From an uncultured Flavobacteriaceae bacterium (GTDB lineage: Bacteria; Bacteroidota; Bacteroidia; Flavobacteriales; Flavobacteriaceae): DNA of 64,000 bases. Of this stretch, positions 26,638-35,737 are shown one piece after another. Position 1 is the first letter of the stretch; each line of letters begins with the position of its first letter. The translations under genes and the position numbers were made by a program. Under the pieces are notes generated by a model. It saw nothing but the letters and a program-made list of their open reading frames with translations. It made no database searches and had not been told where the DNA came from. Location: NCBI GenBank assembly GCA_905182835.1, contig CAJJDI010000006.1:33419-97418 (forward strand). Direction: 5' to 3'.

Positions 26638-28497
26638 TTATTTTTTATTTTCAATCAAATCTAATTCAACCTTTAAATTATTTATGATAAATTCTTGTCT
26701 ATCAGGAGTATTTTTACCCATATAAAAACTTAATAGGTCTTCAATAGACATTCCTTCATCCAGCATTATAGGATCTAGTCTAATATTGTCACCAATGAAG
26801 TGTTTGAATTCGTTAGGAGAAATTTCGCCTAAACCCTTGAATCTTGTTATTTCAGGATTAGGTTTTAATTTTGCTATAGCATCTACTCTTTCGCTTTCAG
26901 AATAGCAATAAATAGTTTCTTTTTTATTTCTTACTCTAAATAGTGGCGTTTGAAGAATATAAATATGTCCTTCTTTTATAAGTTCTGGGAAAAATTGAAG
27001 AAAAAAAGTAATTAATAATAATCTAATATGCATGCCGTCGACATCCGCATCCGTAGCTATAACAACATTGTTATATCTTAAATACTCGATTGACTCTTCA
27101 ATATTTAAAGCAGCTTGTAGCAGGTTGAATTCTTCATTTTCATACACGATTTTTTTTGTTAAACCATAAGAGTTTAACGGCTTACCTTTTAAACTAAACA
27201 CAGCTTGAGTATTTACATCACGTGATTTAGTAATACTACCAGAAGCCGAGTCACCTTCTGTTATAAACAAAGTTGATTCTAATCTTTTATCACTTTTAAG
27301 ATCTCCAAGATGTATCCTACAATCTCTAAGTTTTTTATTATGAATACTTGCTTTTTTAGCTCTATCCCTTGCTAATTTTCTTATACCCGAAAGCTCTTTC
27401 CTTTCTTTTTCAGCTTGTAAAATCTTTCTTTGAATAGATTCTGCAATCTTAGGGTTTTTATGAAGATAATTATCTAAACTATTTTTCAAAAAATCATTAA
27501 CATATGTTCTGACCGTTGGTAAGTTACCACCCATATCAGTAGATCCAAGTTTTGTTTTTGTCTGACTTTCAAATACTGGTTCCATAACCTTTATTGAAAC
27601 TGCAGATACAATAGATTTTCTAATGTCTGAAGCGTCATAACTTTTTCCGTAAAACTCCCTAATAGTTCGTACCAAGCCTTCTCTAAAAGCTAATAAATGC
27701 GTACCTCCTTGAGTAGTGTTTTGGCCATTGACAAAAGAATGATACTCTTCACTGTACTGTGTTTTACTATGTGTAATTGCAACTTCAATATCTTCACCCT
27801 TTATATGAATTATTGGATAAAGCATATCGCTTTCATTAATTCTCTCACTTAATAAGTCTTTTAACCCGTTTTCACTAAAAAACTTTTCTCCATTAAAAAC
27901 TATAGTTAAACCAGGGTTTAAATAAACATAATTCTTAAGCATTCTAGAGATATATTCATTTCTGTATTTGAAATTTTTAAAAATAGTTTGATCTGGAATA
28001 AAGGTAACTTTAGTACCTTTACGCCTTGTAGATTCAGATCTATCCTCATGATTTGTAAGTGAACCTTTATTAAATTCTGCTGCAACTGAAAAACCATCCC
28101 TTGTCGACTCAACTCTAAAGAACTCTGAAAGAGCATTAACTGCTTTAGTACCTACTCCGTTTAATCCGACTGCTTTTTTAAATGCTTTAGAATCATATTT
28201 TCCACCAGTATTCATTTTTGAAACAACATCGACAACCTTACCTAAGGGAATACCACGTCCAAAATCCCTAACGGTTACTTTAGTCTGATTTATAGAAACA
28301 TCAATAGTTTTTCCAGCACCCATTACAAACTCATCAATAGAGTTGTCTAAAACTTCTTTTAATAAAATATAAATACCATCATCTTGAGAAGAGCCGTCCC
28401 CAAGCTTACCTATATACATGCCAGGTCGCATTCTGATGTGTTCTTTCCAATCTAAAGAACGAATATTATCTTCTGTATAATTATTATTTGATGACAT
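26638..28497 (-). CDS. parE: DNA topoisomerase IV subunit B
   Basis: A 619-residue ATPase subunit of topoisomerase IV, which decatenates daughter chromosomes. The GHKL ATP-binding fold shows [29 protein letters not shown] and [17 protein letters not shown]. The TOPRIM domain has [13 protein letters not shown] and [12 protein letters not shown], and [13 protein letters not shown] is near the end. Length and the absence of the large GyrB insertion support ParE. It precedes parC in one operon. Confidence 0.93.
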   Translation of the reverse strand: MSSNNNYTEDNIRSLDWKEHIRMRPGMYIGKLGDGSSQDDGIYILLKEVLDNSIDEFVMGAGKTIDVSINQTKVTVRDFGRGIPLGKVVDVVSKMNTGGKYDSKAFKKAVGLNGVGTKAVNALSEFFRVESTRDGFSVAAEFNKGSLTNHEDRSESTRRKGTKVTFIPDQTIFKNFKYRNEYISRMLKNYVYLNPGLTIVFNGEKFFSENGLKDLLSERINESDMLYPIIHIKGEDIEVAITHSKTQYSEEYHSFVNGQNTTQGGTHLLAFREGLVRTIREFYGKSYDASDIRKSIVSAVSIKVMEPVFESQTKTKLGSTDMGGNLPTVRTYVNDFLKNSLDNYLHKNPKIAESIQRKILQAEKERKELSGIRKLARDRAKKASIHNKKLRDCRIHLGDLKSDKRLESTLFITEGDSASGSITKSRDVNTQAVFSLKGKPLNSYGLTKKIVYENEEFNLLQAALNIEESIEYLRYNNVVIATDADVDGMHIRLLLITFFLQFFPELIKEGHIYILQTPLFRVRNKKETIYCYSESERVDAIAKLKPNPEITRFKGLGEISPNEFKHFIGDNIRLDPIMLDEGMSIEDLLSFYMGKNTPDRQEFIINNLKVELDLIENKK

Positions 28498-28641
28498 CTG
28501 AATTAATCTATATATGCAAGATGCTAATATAGTATATCATAATAAAAAAAGAAATCAAGAATCAACAAAGTAATTAACAAATATCTAATGTTTGTTGAGA
28601 ACATCAACTTTAATTTTAGATCTAAAAATTTTTAAAGATTT

Positions 28642-29736
28642 TTAAACATTAAATAAGAAATGCATTACATCACCATCATTAACAATGTAGTTTTTTCCTT
28701 CAATGTTCATTTTACCAGCTTCCTTTACTTTGGCTTCATTTTTATATGTTAAGTAATTTTCATATGATATGACTTCGGCTCTAATAAAACCTTTTTCAAA
28801 GTCGGTATGTATTACTCCAGCAGCTTGAGGTGCGGTTGATCCTATTGGAATTGTCCAAGCTCTAACTTCTTTAACCCCTGCGGTAAAATAAGTTTGTAAA
28901 CTTAATAATTGATAAGTAGATTTTAACAATTTTGAAGAGCCTGGCTCTTTTAAACCTAAATCTTCTAAGAATATCTTTCTCTCTTCAAAATCATCTAATT
29001 CATTTATGTCAGCTTCTATCCCGACAGCTAAAGTGATAACTTCAGCATTTTCAGTTGATACAAGTTTTTTAATTGTATCAACATAATGATTGCCGGTGTT
29101 TGCACTATTTTCATCAACATTACAAACATATAAAACAGGTTTATCTGTTATTAGCTGCAATGGAGCCACAAAAATTAAATAACTTTCCTTGTCAAAGTCA
29201 ATAGATCGAACTGAATTAAAAGACTCTAAATGAAATTTGATTTGATTTAAAATAATTAATTCTTTTTGAGCTTCTTTATTACCTGTTTTAGCAGTCCTTA
29301 CTGTCTTTTCTAATTTCTTGGTTACAGTTTCTAGATCTTTTAATTGTAACTCTAAATCTATTATTTCTTTATCTCTAACGGGATCAACAGAACCATCTAC
29401 ATGAATAATATTATCATCATCAAAACATCTTAAAACATGAATAATCGCATCAGTTTCTCTAATGTTACCTAAAAATTGATTACCAAGCCCTTCACCCTTG
29501 CTAGCACCTTTGACTAACCCAGCAATATCTACAATTTCAACAGTAGCTGGTATAACTTTTTCTGGATTAACTAAGCTCTCTAATACTAAAAGTCTATCAT
29601 CCGGAACATTGACCACTCCGATATTTGGTTCAATTGTACAAAAAGGAAAATTTGCACTTTGAGCTTTTGAGTTTGATAAACAATTAAATAAAGTTGATTT
29701 TCCTACGTTTGGTAATCCTACTATTCCTGCTTTCAT
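28642..29736 (-). CDS. ychF: Ribosome-associated GTPase/ATPase YchF (OLA1 family)
   Basis: A 364-residue OBG-family NTPase that prefers ATP and associates with ribosomes. The P-loop is GLPNVGKST (7-15); NFPFCTIEPNIGVV, VDIAGLVKGASKGEGLGNQFL and PVLYVCNVDE are the G motifs, with NxxE in place of NKxD as in YchF proteins. The C-terminal TGS domain contains GVKEVRAWTI and AAGVIHTDFEKGFIRAEV. Its ATG overlaps the ferredoxin stop by one base, so the two are coupled. Confidence 0.95.
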   Translation of the reverse strand: MKAGIVGLPNVGKSTLFNCLSNSKAQSANFPFCTIEPNIGVVNVPDDRLLVLESLVNPEKVIPATVEIVDIAGLVKGASKGEGLGNQFLGNIRETDAIIHVLRCFDDDNIIHVDGSVDPVRDKEIIDLELQLKDLETVTKKLEKTVRTAKTGNKEAQKELIILNQIKFHLESFNSVRSIDFDKESYLIFVAPLQLITDKPVLYVCNVDENSANTGNHYVDTIKKLVSTENAEVITLAVGIEADINELDDFEERKIFLEDLGLKEPGSSKLLKSTYQLLSLQTYFTAGVKEVRAWTIPIGSTAPQAAGVIHTDFEKGFIRAEVISYENYLTYKNEAKVKEAGKMNIEGKNYIVNDGDVMHFLFNV

Positions 29737-30089
29737 TAATTTTTGGGGTGCATAAACTGTTGCTTTCTATTTAAAATATCTTCAGTTTCAACATTATTAT
29801 CATCTGGAACACAGCAATCTACTGGACATACAGCTGCACATTGAGGCTCCTCATGGAAACCAACACACTCAGTACACTTACTTGGAACTATATAATAAAT
29901 CTCATCACTGACAGGCTCTTGGTTAACATCAGCGTTAACTGTTTCTCCACTTGTCAAAAGCACATCTCCTTCTAAACTTGTTCCATCAGAGTACCTCCAG
30001 TCATCACTAGCTTCATAGATAGCTGTGTTAGGGCATTCTGGTTCACAAGCACCACAATTAATACACTCATCAGTAATTATGATTGCCAT
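29736..30089 (-). CDS. 4Fe-4S dicluster ferredoxin
   Basis: A 117-residue ferredoxin with two cluster motifs: [12 protein letters not shown] (about 10-21) and [18 protein letters not shown] (about 74-91) followed by VDCCVPD. A 50-residue acidic insertion separates them, as in the larger Bacteroidota ferredoxins. It is an electron carrier; its partner is not evident. The gene is divergent from the LuxC-like reductase with promoter boxes almost touching (30105-30123). The pairing of ferredoxin with the reductase is common in flavobacteria. Confidence 0.92.
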   Translation of the reverse strand: MAIIITDECINCGACEPECPNTAIYEASDDWRYSDGTSLEGDVLLTSGETVNADVNQEPVSDEIYYIVPSKCTECVGFHEEPQCAAVCPVDCCVPDDNNVETEDILNRKQQFMHPKN

Positions 30090-30112
30090 ATGATTAATGT
30101 TTTATAAATTTG
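30083..30112 (+). promoter_or_regulatory. Promoter for the LuxC-like reductase
   Basis: TTG (30083-30085), 19-base spacer, TAAATTTG (30105-30112): an exact match to the Bacteroidota housekeeping pattern. Predicted leader is about 40 bases. The -33 element lies inside the first codons of the divergent ferredoxin gene. Confidence 0.6.
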
Positions 30113-30115
30113 TTA

Positions 30116-30146
30116 CAAAAGTAATTCCAAAAGAATTTAAAACCAA
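30116..30146 (-). promoter_or_regulatory. Promoter for ferredoxin-ychF
   Basis: Read on the minus strand: TTG (30146-30144), 20-base spacer, TACTTTTG (30123-30116). The -7 box lies three bases from that of the divergent reductase promoter, so the two probably compete for polymerase. Confidence 0.6.
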
Positions 30147-30154
30147 GAAGTTAA

Positions 30155-31198
30155 ATGAATTTAAATGATAGAATAGAATTAGTATCTGAACTAGGCCAGT
30201 TTTTTAAAAAATATTTAGACACAAATTATGATAATACTAATGATGATAAGTTAATTGCTTTTGAGAAAACAATTCAACAGGGTAAATTAAACAACCCATG
30301 GTTTACTGATCAAAACATGAAAGTGAACTTATCTTATTGGGCGGAAAAGTTAAATAAATATGATTTGACCCAATGGATGAATAATTACGACACCATGAAT
30401 GTTTCTTCTAAAAGTGTAGCTATAATTATGGCTGGAAATATCCCTCTTGTTGGTTTTCATGATTTTCTTTCTGTATTTCTGTGTGGACATAATTCAATTA
30501 TCAAGTTGTCTTCCAATGATAAGCACATTCTTCCTTTTTTAACCAATCTTATGATATCAATAAACAATGAACTATCAAAAAAAATCATCTATATAGAAGG
30601 GAAATTACAAGGTTATGATGCGGTTATCGCCACTGGATCAAATAATACTAGCAGATATTTTGAGTATTATTTTAAAAATAAAAAATCTATAATTAGAAAA
30701 AACAGAAATTCTATTGCTGTTTTAGATGGAAGTGAGAATGAAGATGATCTTTCACTACTAGGGGATGATATTTTTACATATTTTGGTCTTGGCTGTAGAA
30801 GTATATCAAAGCTTTATGTACCTGAAAATTATTGCTTTGATTTGTTTTTCAATTCTATTTTCAAATGGAATGATTTAATTAATAGTCACAAGTATGCTAA
30901 TAACTATGATTATAATAAAGCAATTTATTTAATGAGTGAATACAAGTTTTTTGATAATGGATTTTTTATGGTAAAAGAAGGCTCAGAATTATACTCACCT
31001 ATTTCCACAATCAATTATGAATTTTACAATGACATATCAACATTAAAGCAGAAAATAAAGGCTGACGATAAAGACATACAATGCATTGTAAGTAATACTG
31101 AAATTGAGAATAAAATTAATTTTGGAGAAACTCAAAAACCTTCATTAAGTCAGTATGCTGACAATATTGATGTCGTAGAATTTTTGTTAACAATATAG
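30155..31198 (+). CDS. Acyl-CoA reductase, LuxC-like family
   Basis: A 347-residue member of the LuxC acyl-CoA reductase family (aldehyde-dehydrogenase fold), which reduces activated fatty acids to aldehydes. Evidence: SVAIIMAGNIPLVGFHDFLSVF, HNSIIKLSSND, GYDAVIATGSNNTSRYFEYYF, and the probable catalytic Cys in YFGLGCRSISKLYVP (about 213). No luciferase or other lux gene is near, so the role is not light production. It is divergent from a ferredoxin and upstream of serC-serA. Physiological substrate unknown. Confidence 0.85.
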   Translation: MNLNDRIELVSELGQFFKKYLDTNYDNTNDDKLIAFEKTIQQGKLNNPWFTDQNMKVNLSYWAEKLNKYDLTQWMNNYDTMNVSSKSVAIIMAGNIPLVGFHDFLSVFLCGHNSIIKLSSNDKHILPFLTNLMISINNELSKKIIYIEGKLQGYDAVIATGSNNTSRYFEYYFKNKKSIIRKNRNSIAVLDGSENEDDLSLLGDDIFTYFGLGCRSISKLYVPENYCFDLFFNSIFKWNDLINSHKYANNYDYNKAIYLMSEYKFFDNGFFMVKEGSELYSPISTINYEFYNDISTLKQKIKADDKDIQCIVSNTEIENKINFGETQKPSLSQYADNIDVVEFLLTI

Positions 31199-31270
31199 TT
31201 AAAAAGTTATCCTAATAAATAACATTATTTTGAGATTTAATTGCCAAATTTGTTTTTTTAAATTTATACT

Positions 31271-32335
31271 ATGAAAATACATAATTTCAGTGCCGGACCT
31301 TCAATACTTCCACAGGAAGTTTTATTAAAAGCATCAGAATCTGTTATGGATTTCAACGAAAGCGGATTATCTCTATTAGAAATTTCTCATAGAAGTAAGG
31401 CATTTATTGATGTGCTTGATGAAGCTAAAGAAACTGCACTAGAGCTTTTAAATCTTAAAAATAAAGGATATGAAGTCCTTTTCTTACAAGGTGGAGCTAG
31501 TAACCAATTTTTAATGTCTGCATATAATTTACTAGAAACTAAAGCTACTTTTCTTAATACTGGATCATGGAGTGATAAAGCTATTAAAGAAGCTAAATTA
31601 TTTGGTTCTGTTCATGAGTTGGCTAGTTCTAAAGATTCTAATTTCAACTACATCCCAAAAAATTATTCAATCCCAACTGATTGTGATTATTTTCATTGCA
31701 CTTCTAACAACACAATTTTTGGAACCCAAATAAAAAACTTCAAATCATGTCCTATTCCATTAATTTGTGATATGAGTAGTGATATTTTCTCTAGGGTATT
31801 AGATTTCACTAAATTCGATTTAATCTATGCTGGTGCTCAAAAAAACATGGGTCCGGCTGGCGCTACAATTGTTATAATAAAGGAAGATATATTAGGTAAA
31901 GTAACAAGAGAAATTCCTTCAATGATGAATTACAAACTTATGATTGATAAAGGCAGTATGTTTAATACTCCCCCTGTTTTCTCCATATATGTTTCTCTTC
32001 TAACTATGAAATGGTTGAAAAACATGGGCGGAATTAAAGCTATTGAAGAAATAAATAAAACAAAAGCTATTGTAATGTACTCTGAAGTTGATTTAAACCC
32101 GCTATTCAAAGGCTTTGCATCGATTGAAGATAGATCATCTATGAATGCAACTTTTAGTTTGATAAATACTGATTTAAAAGTAACTTTTGAATCTATGTTA
32201 AAAGAAGCAGGAATTGATGGCGTGAATGGACATAGAAGTGTTGGAGGTTACAGAGCCTCAATGTATAATGCTTTATCCCTAGATAGTGTCAAAACTCTAG
32301 TAGAAGTAATGAGCGAATTAGAATCTAAAGCATAA
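31271..32335 (+). CDS. serC: 3-phosphoserine aminotransferase
   Basis: A 354-residue PLP enzyme making O-phosphoserine from 3-phosphohydroxypyruvate. It begins with the signature HNFSAGPSILPQEV; LFLQGGASNQFLMSAYNL, CDMSSDIFSR and YAGAQKNMGPAGATIV (PLP lysine near 195) follow; GHRSVGGYRASMYNAL is near the end. serA follows five bases later, so the two form a serine pathway pair. O-phosphoserine is also a proposed substrate for cysteate synthase, for which a candidate lies at 57501. Confidence 0.95.
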   Translation: MKIHNFSAGPSILPQEVLLKASESVMDFNESGLSLLEISHRSKAFIDVLDEAKETALELLNLKNKGYEVLFLQGGASNQFLMSAYNLLETKATFLNTGSWSDKAIKEAKLFGSVHELASSKDSNFNYIPKNYSIPTDCDYFHCTSNNTIFGTQIKNFKSCPIPLICDMSSDIFSRVLDFTKFDLIYAGAQKNMGPAGATIVIIKEDILGKVTREIPSMMNYKLMIDKGSMFNTPPVFSIYVSLLTMKWLKNMGGIKAIEEINKTKAIVMYSEVDLNPLFKGFASIEDRSSMNATFSLINTDLKVTFESMLKEAGIDGVNGHRSVGGYRASMYNALSLDSVKTLVEVMSELESKA

Positions 32336-32340
32336 TAAAA

Positions 32341-33291
32341 ATGAAAGTATTAGTAAACGACGGTATGTCAAAAAGTGGAATTGACAAGTTAACTCAAAAT
32401 GGTTTTAAAGTCATAACAGTTACTGTTGAACAAGGGCAGTTAGTAGATTTTATTAATAAAAACAACATTATTGTTTTATTAGTAAGGAGTGCTACAACAG
32501 TAAGGAAAGATATCATTGACAATTGTCCAACTCTAAAGATAATTGGAAGAGGTGGAGTCGGAATGGATAATATAGATGTAGATTATGCTAGAGAAAAGGG
32601 ATTGAAAGTTATAAATACACCCGCAGCATCATCTAGCTCTGTTGCTGAGCTAGTTATAGCGCATTTATATAGCTGTGTTAGGTTCTTACACAATTCTAAT
32701 AGAAGTATGCCATTAGAGGGGGATACTCATTTTAAAGTATTAAAAAAGTTATATGCTAAAGGAGTTGAGTTAAGAGGCAAGACTCTAGGGATTATTGGCT
32801 TTGGACGAATAGGACAAGAAGTTGCTAAAATTGCTCTAGGTATAGGTATGAATGTTGTTTTTTATGACCTTCATACTGAGAGTGTAAGCTTAGAGTTAAA
32901 GTTTTTTAATAAATCTAATCTAAAATTTGATCTAGAAAGATCTACTTTTAAGGAAGTTTTAAGTATTTCGGATTTTATAACATTACATGTTCCTGCACAA
33001 AAAAAATATGTTATTAGTGATGCTGAGTTTAACATCATGAAGCCTGGAGTTGGAGTGATTAATGCTGCAAGAGGAGGAGTAGTAGATGAAGTTGCTTTAG
33101 ATAAATATTTGACTGAGGGAAAAATAGCTTTTGCAGCACTTGATACTTTTGAAAACGAACCTAAACCTGAGATTAAATTATTAATGAATCCTAACATATC
33201 GCTAACACCACATATTGGCGCAGCTACCAATGAGGCTCAAGACAGAATCGGATTAGAGTTGGCAGAGCAAATAATTCAAATATTAAGCTAG
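32341..33291 (+). CDS. serA: D-3-phosphoglycerate dehydrogenase (short form without ACT domain)
   Basis: A 316-residue D-2-hydroxyacid dehydrogenase placed in the serine pathway by its position after serC. IIGRGGVGMDNIDVDYAREKG, GKTLGIIGFGRIGQEVAKIALGIGM (NAD binding), VINAARGGVVDEVALDKYL and LTPHIGAATNEAQDRIG are visible. The C-terminal ACT domain that gives serine feedback in many SerA proteins is absent, so allosteric control by serine is not expected. Confidence 0.9.
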   Translation: MKVLVNDGMSKSGIDKLTQNGFKVITVTVEQGQLVDFINKNNIIVLLVRSATTVRKDIIDNCPTLKIIGRGGVGMDNIDVDYAREKGLKVINTPAASSSSVAELVIAHLYSCVRFLHNSNRSMPLEGDTHFKVLKKLYAKGVELRGKTLGIIGFGRIGQEVAKIALGIGMNVVFYDLHTESVSLELKFFNKSNLKFDLERSTFKEVLSISDFITLHVPAQKKYVISDAEFNIMKPGVGVINAARGGVVDEVALDKYLTEGKIAFAALDTFENEPKPEIKLLMNPNISLTPHIGAATNEAQDRIGLELAEQIIQILS

Positions 33292-33294
33292 TCT

Positions 33295-33645
33295 ATGTTA
33301 AAGAAACTAATGCTTAAATACAATGTAAACATAACTCAACTTATTGTTATGTTTATCGTTTTTGGAGTTACTGGATCTGTTTCAGCTAAATTTTCTGGAC
33401 CAATTTCAAACTACTTTAATTTAGATGAATTAAATGTTTTTTTTTATTGGCCTTTAAGAATACTTATTCTATTCCCAATTTATCAAATACTGTTAATTTG
33501 GTTCGGTTTTATATTTAACCTAATCACAGGTGTTATTGATAAAAATAATAATAATTTTATTTTTAATTTCTTTTACAACATGTCTATAAAAATGATGAAA
33601 AGTATGATTAGACTATTATCCTTTGGACAACTTTTCAAAAACTAA
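33295..33645 (+). CDS. Small membrane protein, DUF6787-like
   Basis: A 116-residue membrane protein with two or three hydrophobic segments. MFIVFGVTGSVSAKFSGPI and FYWPLRILILFPIYQILLIWFGFIFN match a small family common in flavobacteria (DUF6787-like), in some genomes loosely named diacylglyceryl transferase. It lacks catalytic features of Lgt. The C-terminal 30 residues (FFYNMSIKMMKSMIRLLSFG) end in a basic amphipathic helix. It starts three bases after serA and converges on msrA with no intergenic base. Function unknown. Confidence 0.65.
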   Translation: MLKKLMLKYNVNITQLIVMFIVFGVTGSVSAKFSGPISNYFNLDELNVFFYWPLRILILFPIYQILLIWFGFIFNLITGVIDKNNNNFIFNFFYNMSIKMMKSMIRLLSFGQLFKN

Positions 33646-34167
33646 TTATTTAAGAAATTCTTTATTATTCTCCATTAGTTTTTTAATTTTTGGCCCAATC
33701 ACTGCCGAGCAGTAGGGTTGATTTGAATTTTGATCATAGTATTCCTTATGCTCAATTTCTGCATTATAAAATCTATCCAACATCTTAACTTCCGTAACAA
33801 TATTGTCATTTAGTAAATTTATTATGTAATTATTTACAAACTGAATTTCACTATCATCTAAACAAAAAACAGCAGACCTGTATTGAGTCCCTTTATCATT
33901 CCCTTGTTGATTCAATGTAGTTGGGTCATGTGTGGAAAAGAAAACTTCTAGCAAAGTGTCATATGTAATAATATCTTTATTAAATATAATTTCAATGGCT
34001 TCTGCATGTCCCGTAATACCTAAACATACTTGTTTATATTTAGGGTTTACTACTCCCCCACCAGCGTAGCCTGGAAACACCTCGATAACTCCTTTTAATC
34101 TTGAAAATATTGCTTCTGTGCACCAAAAACATCCACCAGCAAAATATGCTTTATTTATATTGTTCAT
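33646..34167 (-). CDS. msrA: Peptide methionine-S-sulfoxide reductase
   Basis: A 173-residue MsrA that reduces the S-form of methionine sulfoxide in oxidised proteins. The active site is AYFAGGCFWCTEAIF with catalytic C13; GYAGGGVVNPKYKQVCLGITGHAEAIEI, FFSTHDPTTLNQQGNDKGTQYRS and YNAEIEHKEYY are diagnostic. No signal peptide, so cytoplasmic. Length fits the single-domain type without MsrB. Confidence 0.95.
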   Translation of the reverse strand: MNNINKAYFAGGCFWCTEAIFSRLKGVIEVFPGYAGGGVVNPKYKQVCLGITGHAEAIEIIFNKDIITYDTLLEVFFSTHDPTTLNQQGNDKGTQYRSAVFCLDDSEIQFVNNYIINLLNDNIVTEVKMLDRFYNAEIEHKEYYDQNSNQPYCSAVIGPKIKKLMENNKEFLK

Positions 34168-34240
34168 AGTATAATAATTACTAACTAACTTGTCTAATGA
34201 TTATTAATTGGTAATTTCACAATATTATTTATTATTTACA

Positions 34241-34900
34241 ATGATTAGAACTAAAAATTTAAAAAAATCTTATAAATCTATCCAAGTATTAAAAGGAGTT
34301 GACTTAAATATAGCTGAATCCGAGATTGTTTCTATTGTTGGTGCATCAGGAGCAGGAAAAACAACTTTACTGCAAATACTAGGAACATTAGATGCTCCTT
34401 CAAATGACAATTGTCAATTATTAATCGACAATACTGATATACTAAAGTTAGAACAGAATGAATTATCAAAATTCAGGAACACTAATATTGGATTTATATT
34501 TCAATTTCATCAATTACTCCCTGAGTTTACAGCACTCGAAAATGTATGTATTCCAGGCTATATAAAAAAAAGAGGGAAAAACGAAATTGAATCAAGAGCT
34601 AAAGAATTACTTTCTTATTTAGACTTAGATAAAAAATTGCATAATAAACCAAATGAACTTTCAGGCGGTGAACAACAAAGAGTTGCTGTTGCTCGTGCTT
34701 TAATTAATGACCCTAAAGTAATATTTGCTGATGAGCCATCTGGTAATTTAGATAGCGTAAGTGCTGATAATTTATATAAGCTTTTCTTTGACATTAGGAG
34801 TAAGTATAACACTACATTTATTATAGTTACACATAATGAGAAGTTAGCTAATCTAGCTGATAGAAAAATTGAAATTACAGACGGTATCATAAATAAATAA
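34241..34900 (+). CDS. ABC transporter ATP-binding protein, LolD-like
   Basis: A 219-residue ABC ATPase of the MacB/LolD class. Walker A is GASGAGKTT, the Q-loop lies in FIFQFHQLLPEFTALENV, the signature is LSGGEQQRVAVARAL, and Walker B is VIFADEPSGNLD, with the H-loop at VTHN. The longest frame begins with TTG at 34208, but the ATG at 34241 gives the usual start MIRTKNLKKSY. No permease is adjacent; lipoprotein release from the inner membrane (LolCDE) is the most likely role, by sequence class only. The TIGR02757 gene follows two bases later. Confidence 0.85.
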   Translation: MIRTKNLKKSYKSIQVLKGVDLNIAESEIVSIVGASGAGKTTLLQILGTLDAPSNDNCQLLIDNTDILKLEQNELSKFRNTNIGFIFQFHQLLPEFTALENVCIPGYIKKRGKNEIESRAKELLSYLDLDKKLHNKPNELSGGEQQRVAVARALINDPKVIFADEPSGNLDSVSADNLYKLFFDIRSKYNTTFIIVTHNEKLANLADRKIEITDGIINK

Positions 34901-34902
34901 TA

Positions 34903-35676
34903 TTGAAGAAGCTTGATCACAATGATTTAAAATCTTTTTTAGACGAAAAGTATAAACAATATAATAACCCTAAGTTTATTTCCTCAGACCCTATACAGAT
35001 TCCACACTCATTTACTATTAAAGAAGATATAGAGATTTCAGGTTTTTTAACTTCAGTAATTTCTTGGGGGAATAGGAAAGTTATTATCAAAAACGCTAAA
35101 GAAATTATGAGTTTTTTAGATAACTCACCATATGATTTTATTTTAAACCATACTGAAAAAGACTTAAAGTCTATTAATTCATTTGTTCATCGCACCTTTA
35201 ATTCATTAGATTTAATTTACTTTATTAGTGCTTTAAAACATATATATAATGAGCATGATGGTTTAGAACCTATTTTTACAGAGAACTGTTTAAATGCTTC
35301 AACCCAAAACTCTATACATGTTTTAAAAAAAATTTTCTTTAAACATCCTCATGACAAACGCATAACAAAACACATTGCTGATCCCTATAAAGGATCATCA
35401 GCTAAAAGAATTAATATGTTTTTAAGATGGATGGTTCGAAAAGATAATAATGGCGTTGATTTTGGTATATGGAAAAATATACCAACAAGTTATTTATCAA
35501 TACCTCTTGATGTACATTCCGGAAATGTTGCAAGAAAATTAGGTCTCTTAAATAGAAAACAAAATGATTCAAAAGCTTTAATTGAGCTAGATTATCAACT
35601 CAGGTTATTAGATTCTAATGATCCTGTAAAATATGATTATGCACTTTTTGGATTAGGTGTATTCGAATCATTTTAA
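34903..35676 (+). CDS. TIGR02757 family (DUF2400) protein
   Basis: A 257-residue protein of the TIGR02757/DUF2400 family, conserved in Bacteroidota but of unknown function. Typical segments are FISSDPIQIPHSF, SVISWGNRKVIIKNAKEIM, FVHRTFNSLDLIYFISAL, KRINMFLRWMVRKDNNGVDFGIW and PLDVHSGNVARKLGLL. The fold resembles DNA glycosylase-like helical proteins in outline, though no catalytic pair is proven. The start is TTG at 34903, directly after the ABC gene stop; the family's N-terminal sequence needs this start and no in-frame ATG is nearby. Confidence 0.85.
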   Translation: MKKLDHNDLKSFLDEKYKQYNNPKFISSDPIQIPHSFTIKEDIEISGFLTSVISWGNRKVIIKNAKEIMSFLDNSPYDFILNHTEKDLKSINSFVHRTFNSLDLIYFISALKHIYNEHDGLEPIFTENCLNASTQNSIHVLKKIFFKHPHDKRITKHIADPYKGSSAKRINMFLRWMVRKDNNGVDFGIWKNIPTSYLSIPLDVHSGNVARKLGLLNRKQNDSKALIELDYQLRLLDSNDPVKYDYALFGLGVFESF

Positions 35677-35681
35677 CAATC

Positions 35682-35689
35682 TATTTTTG
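35682..35689 (+). promoter_or_regulatory. Putative -7 element before the S10 peptidase
   Basis: TATTTTTG matches TAnnTTTG, 48 bases before the ATG at 35738. No -33 element at the usual spacing. Confidence 0.3.
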
Positions 35690-35737
35690 ATATTTTCATT
35701 TTAAAATCATTAAATTTAGTTATCTAAATCTAAATTC

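Noticed and set aside
30155..31198. A bioluminescence operon
   Set aside because: Only a LuxC-like reductase is present, without luxA, luxB, luxD or luxE.
32871..33230. Minus-strand frame of 119 codons
   Set aside because: Shadow of serA; composition and lack of motifs show it is not a gene.
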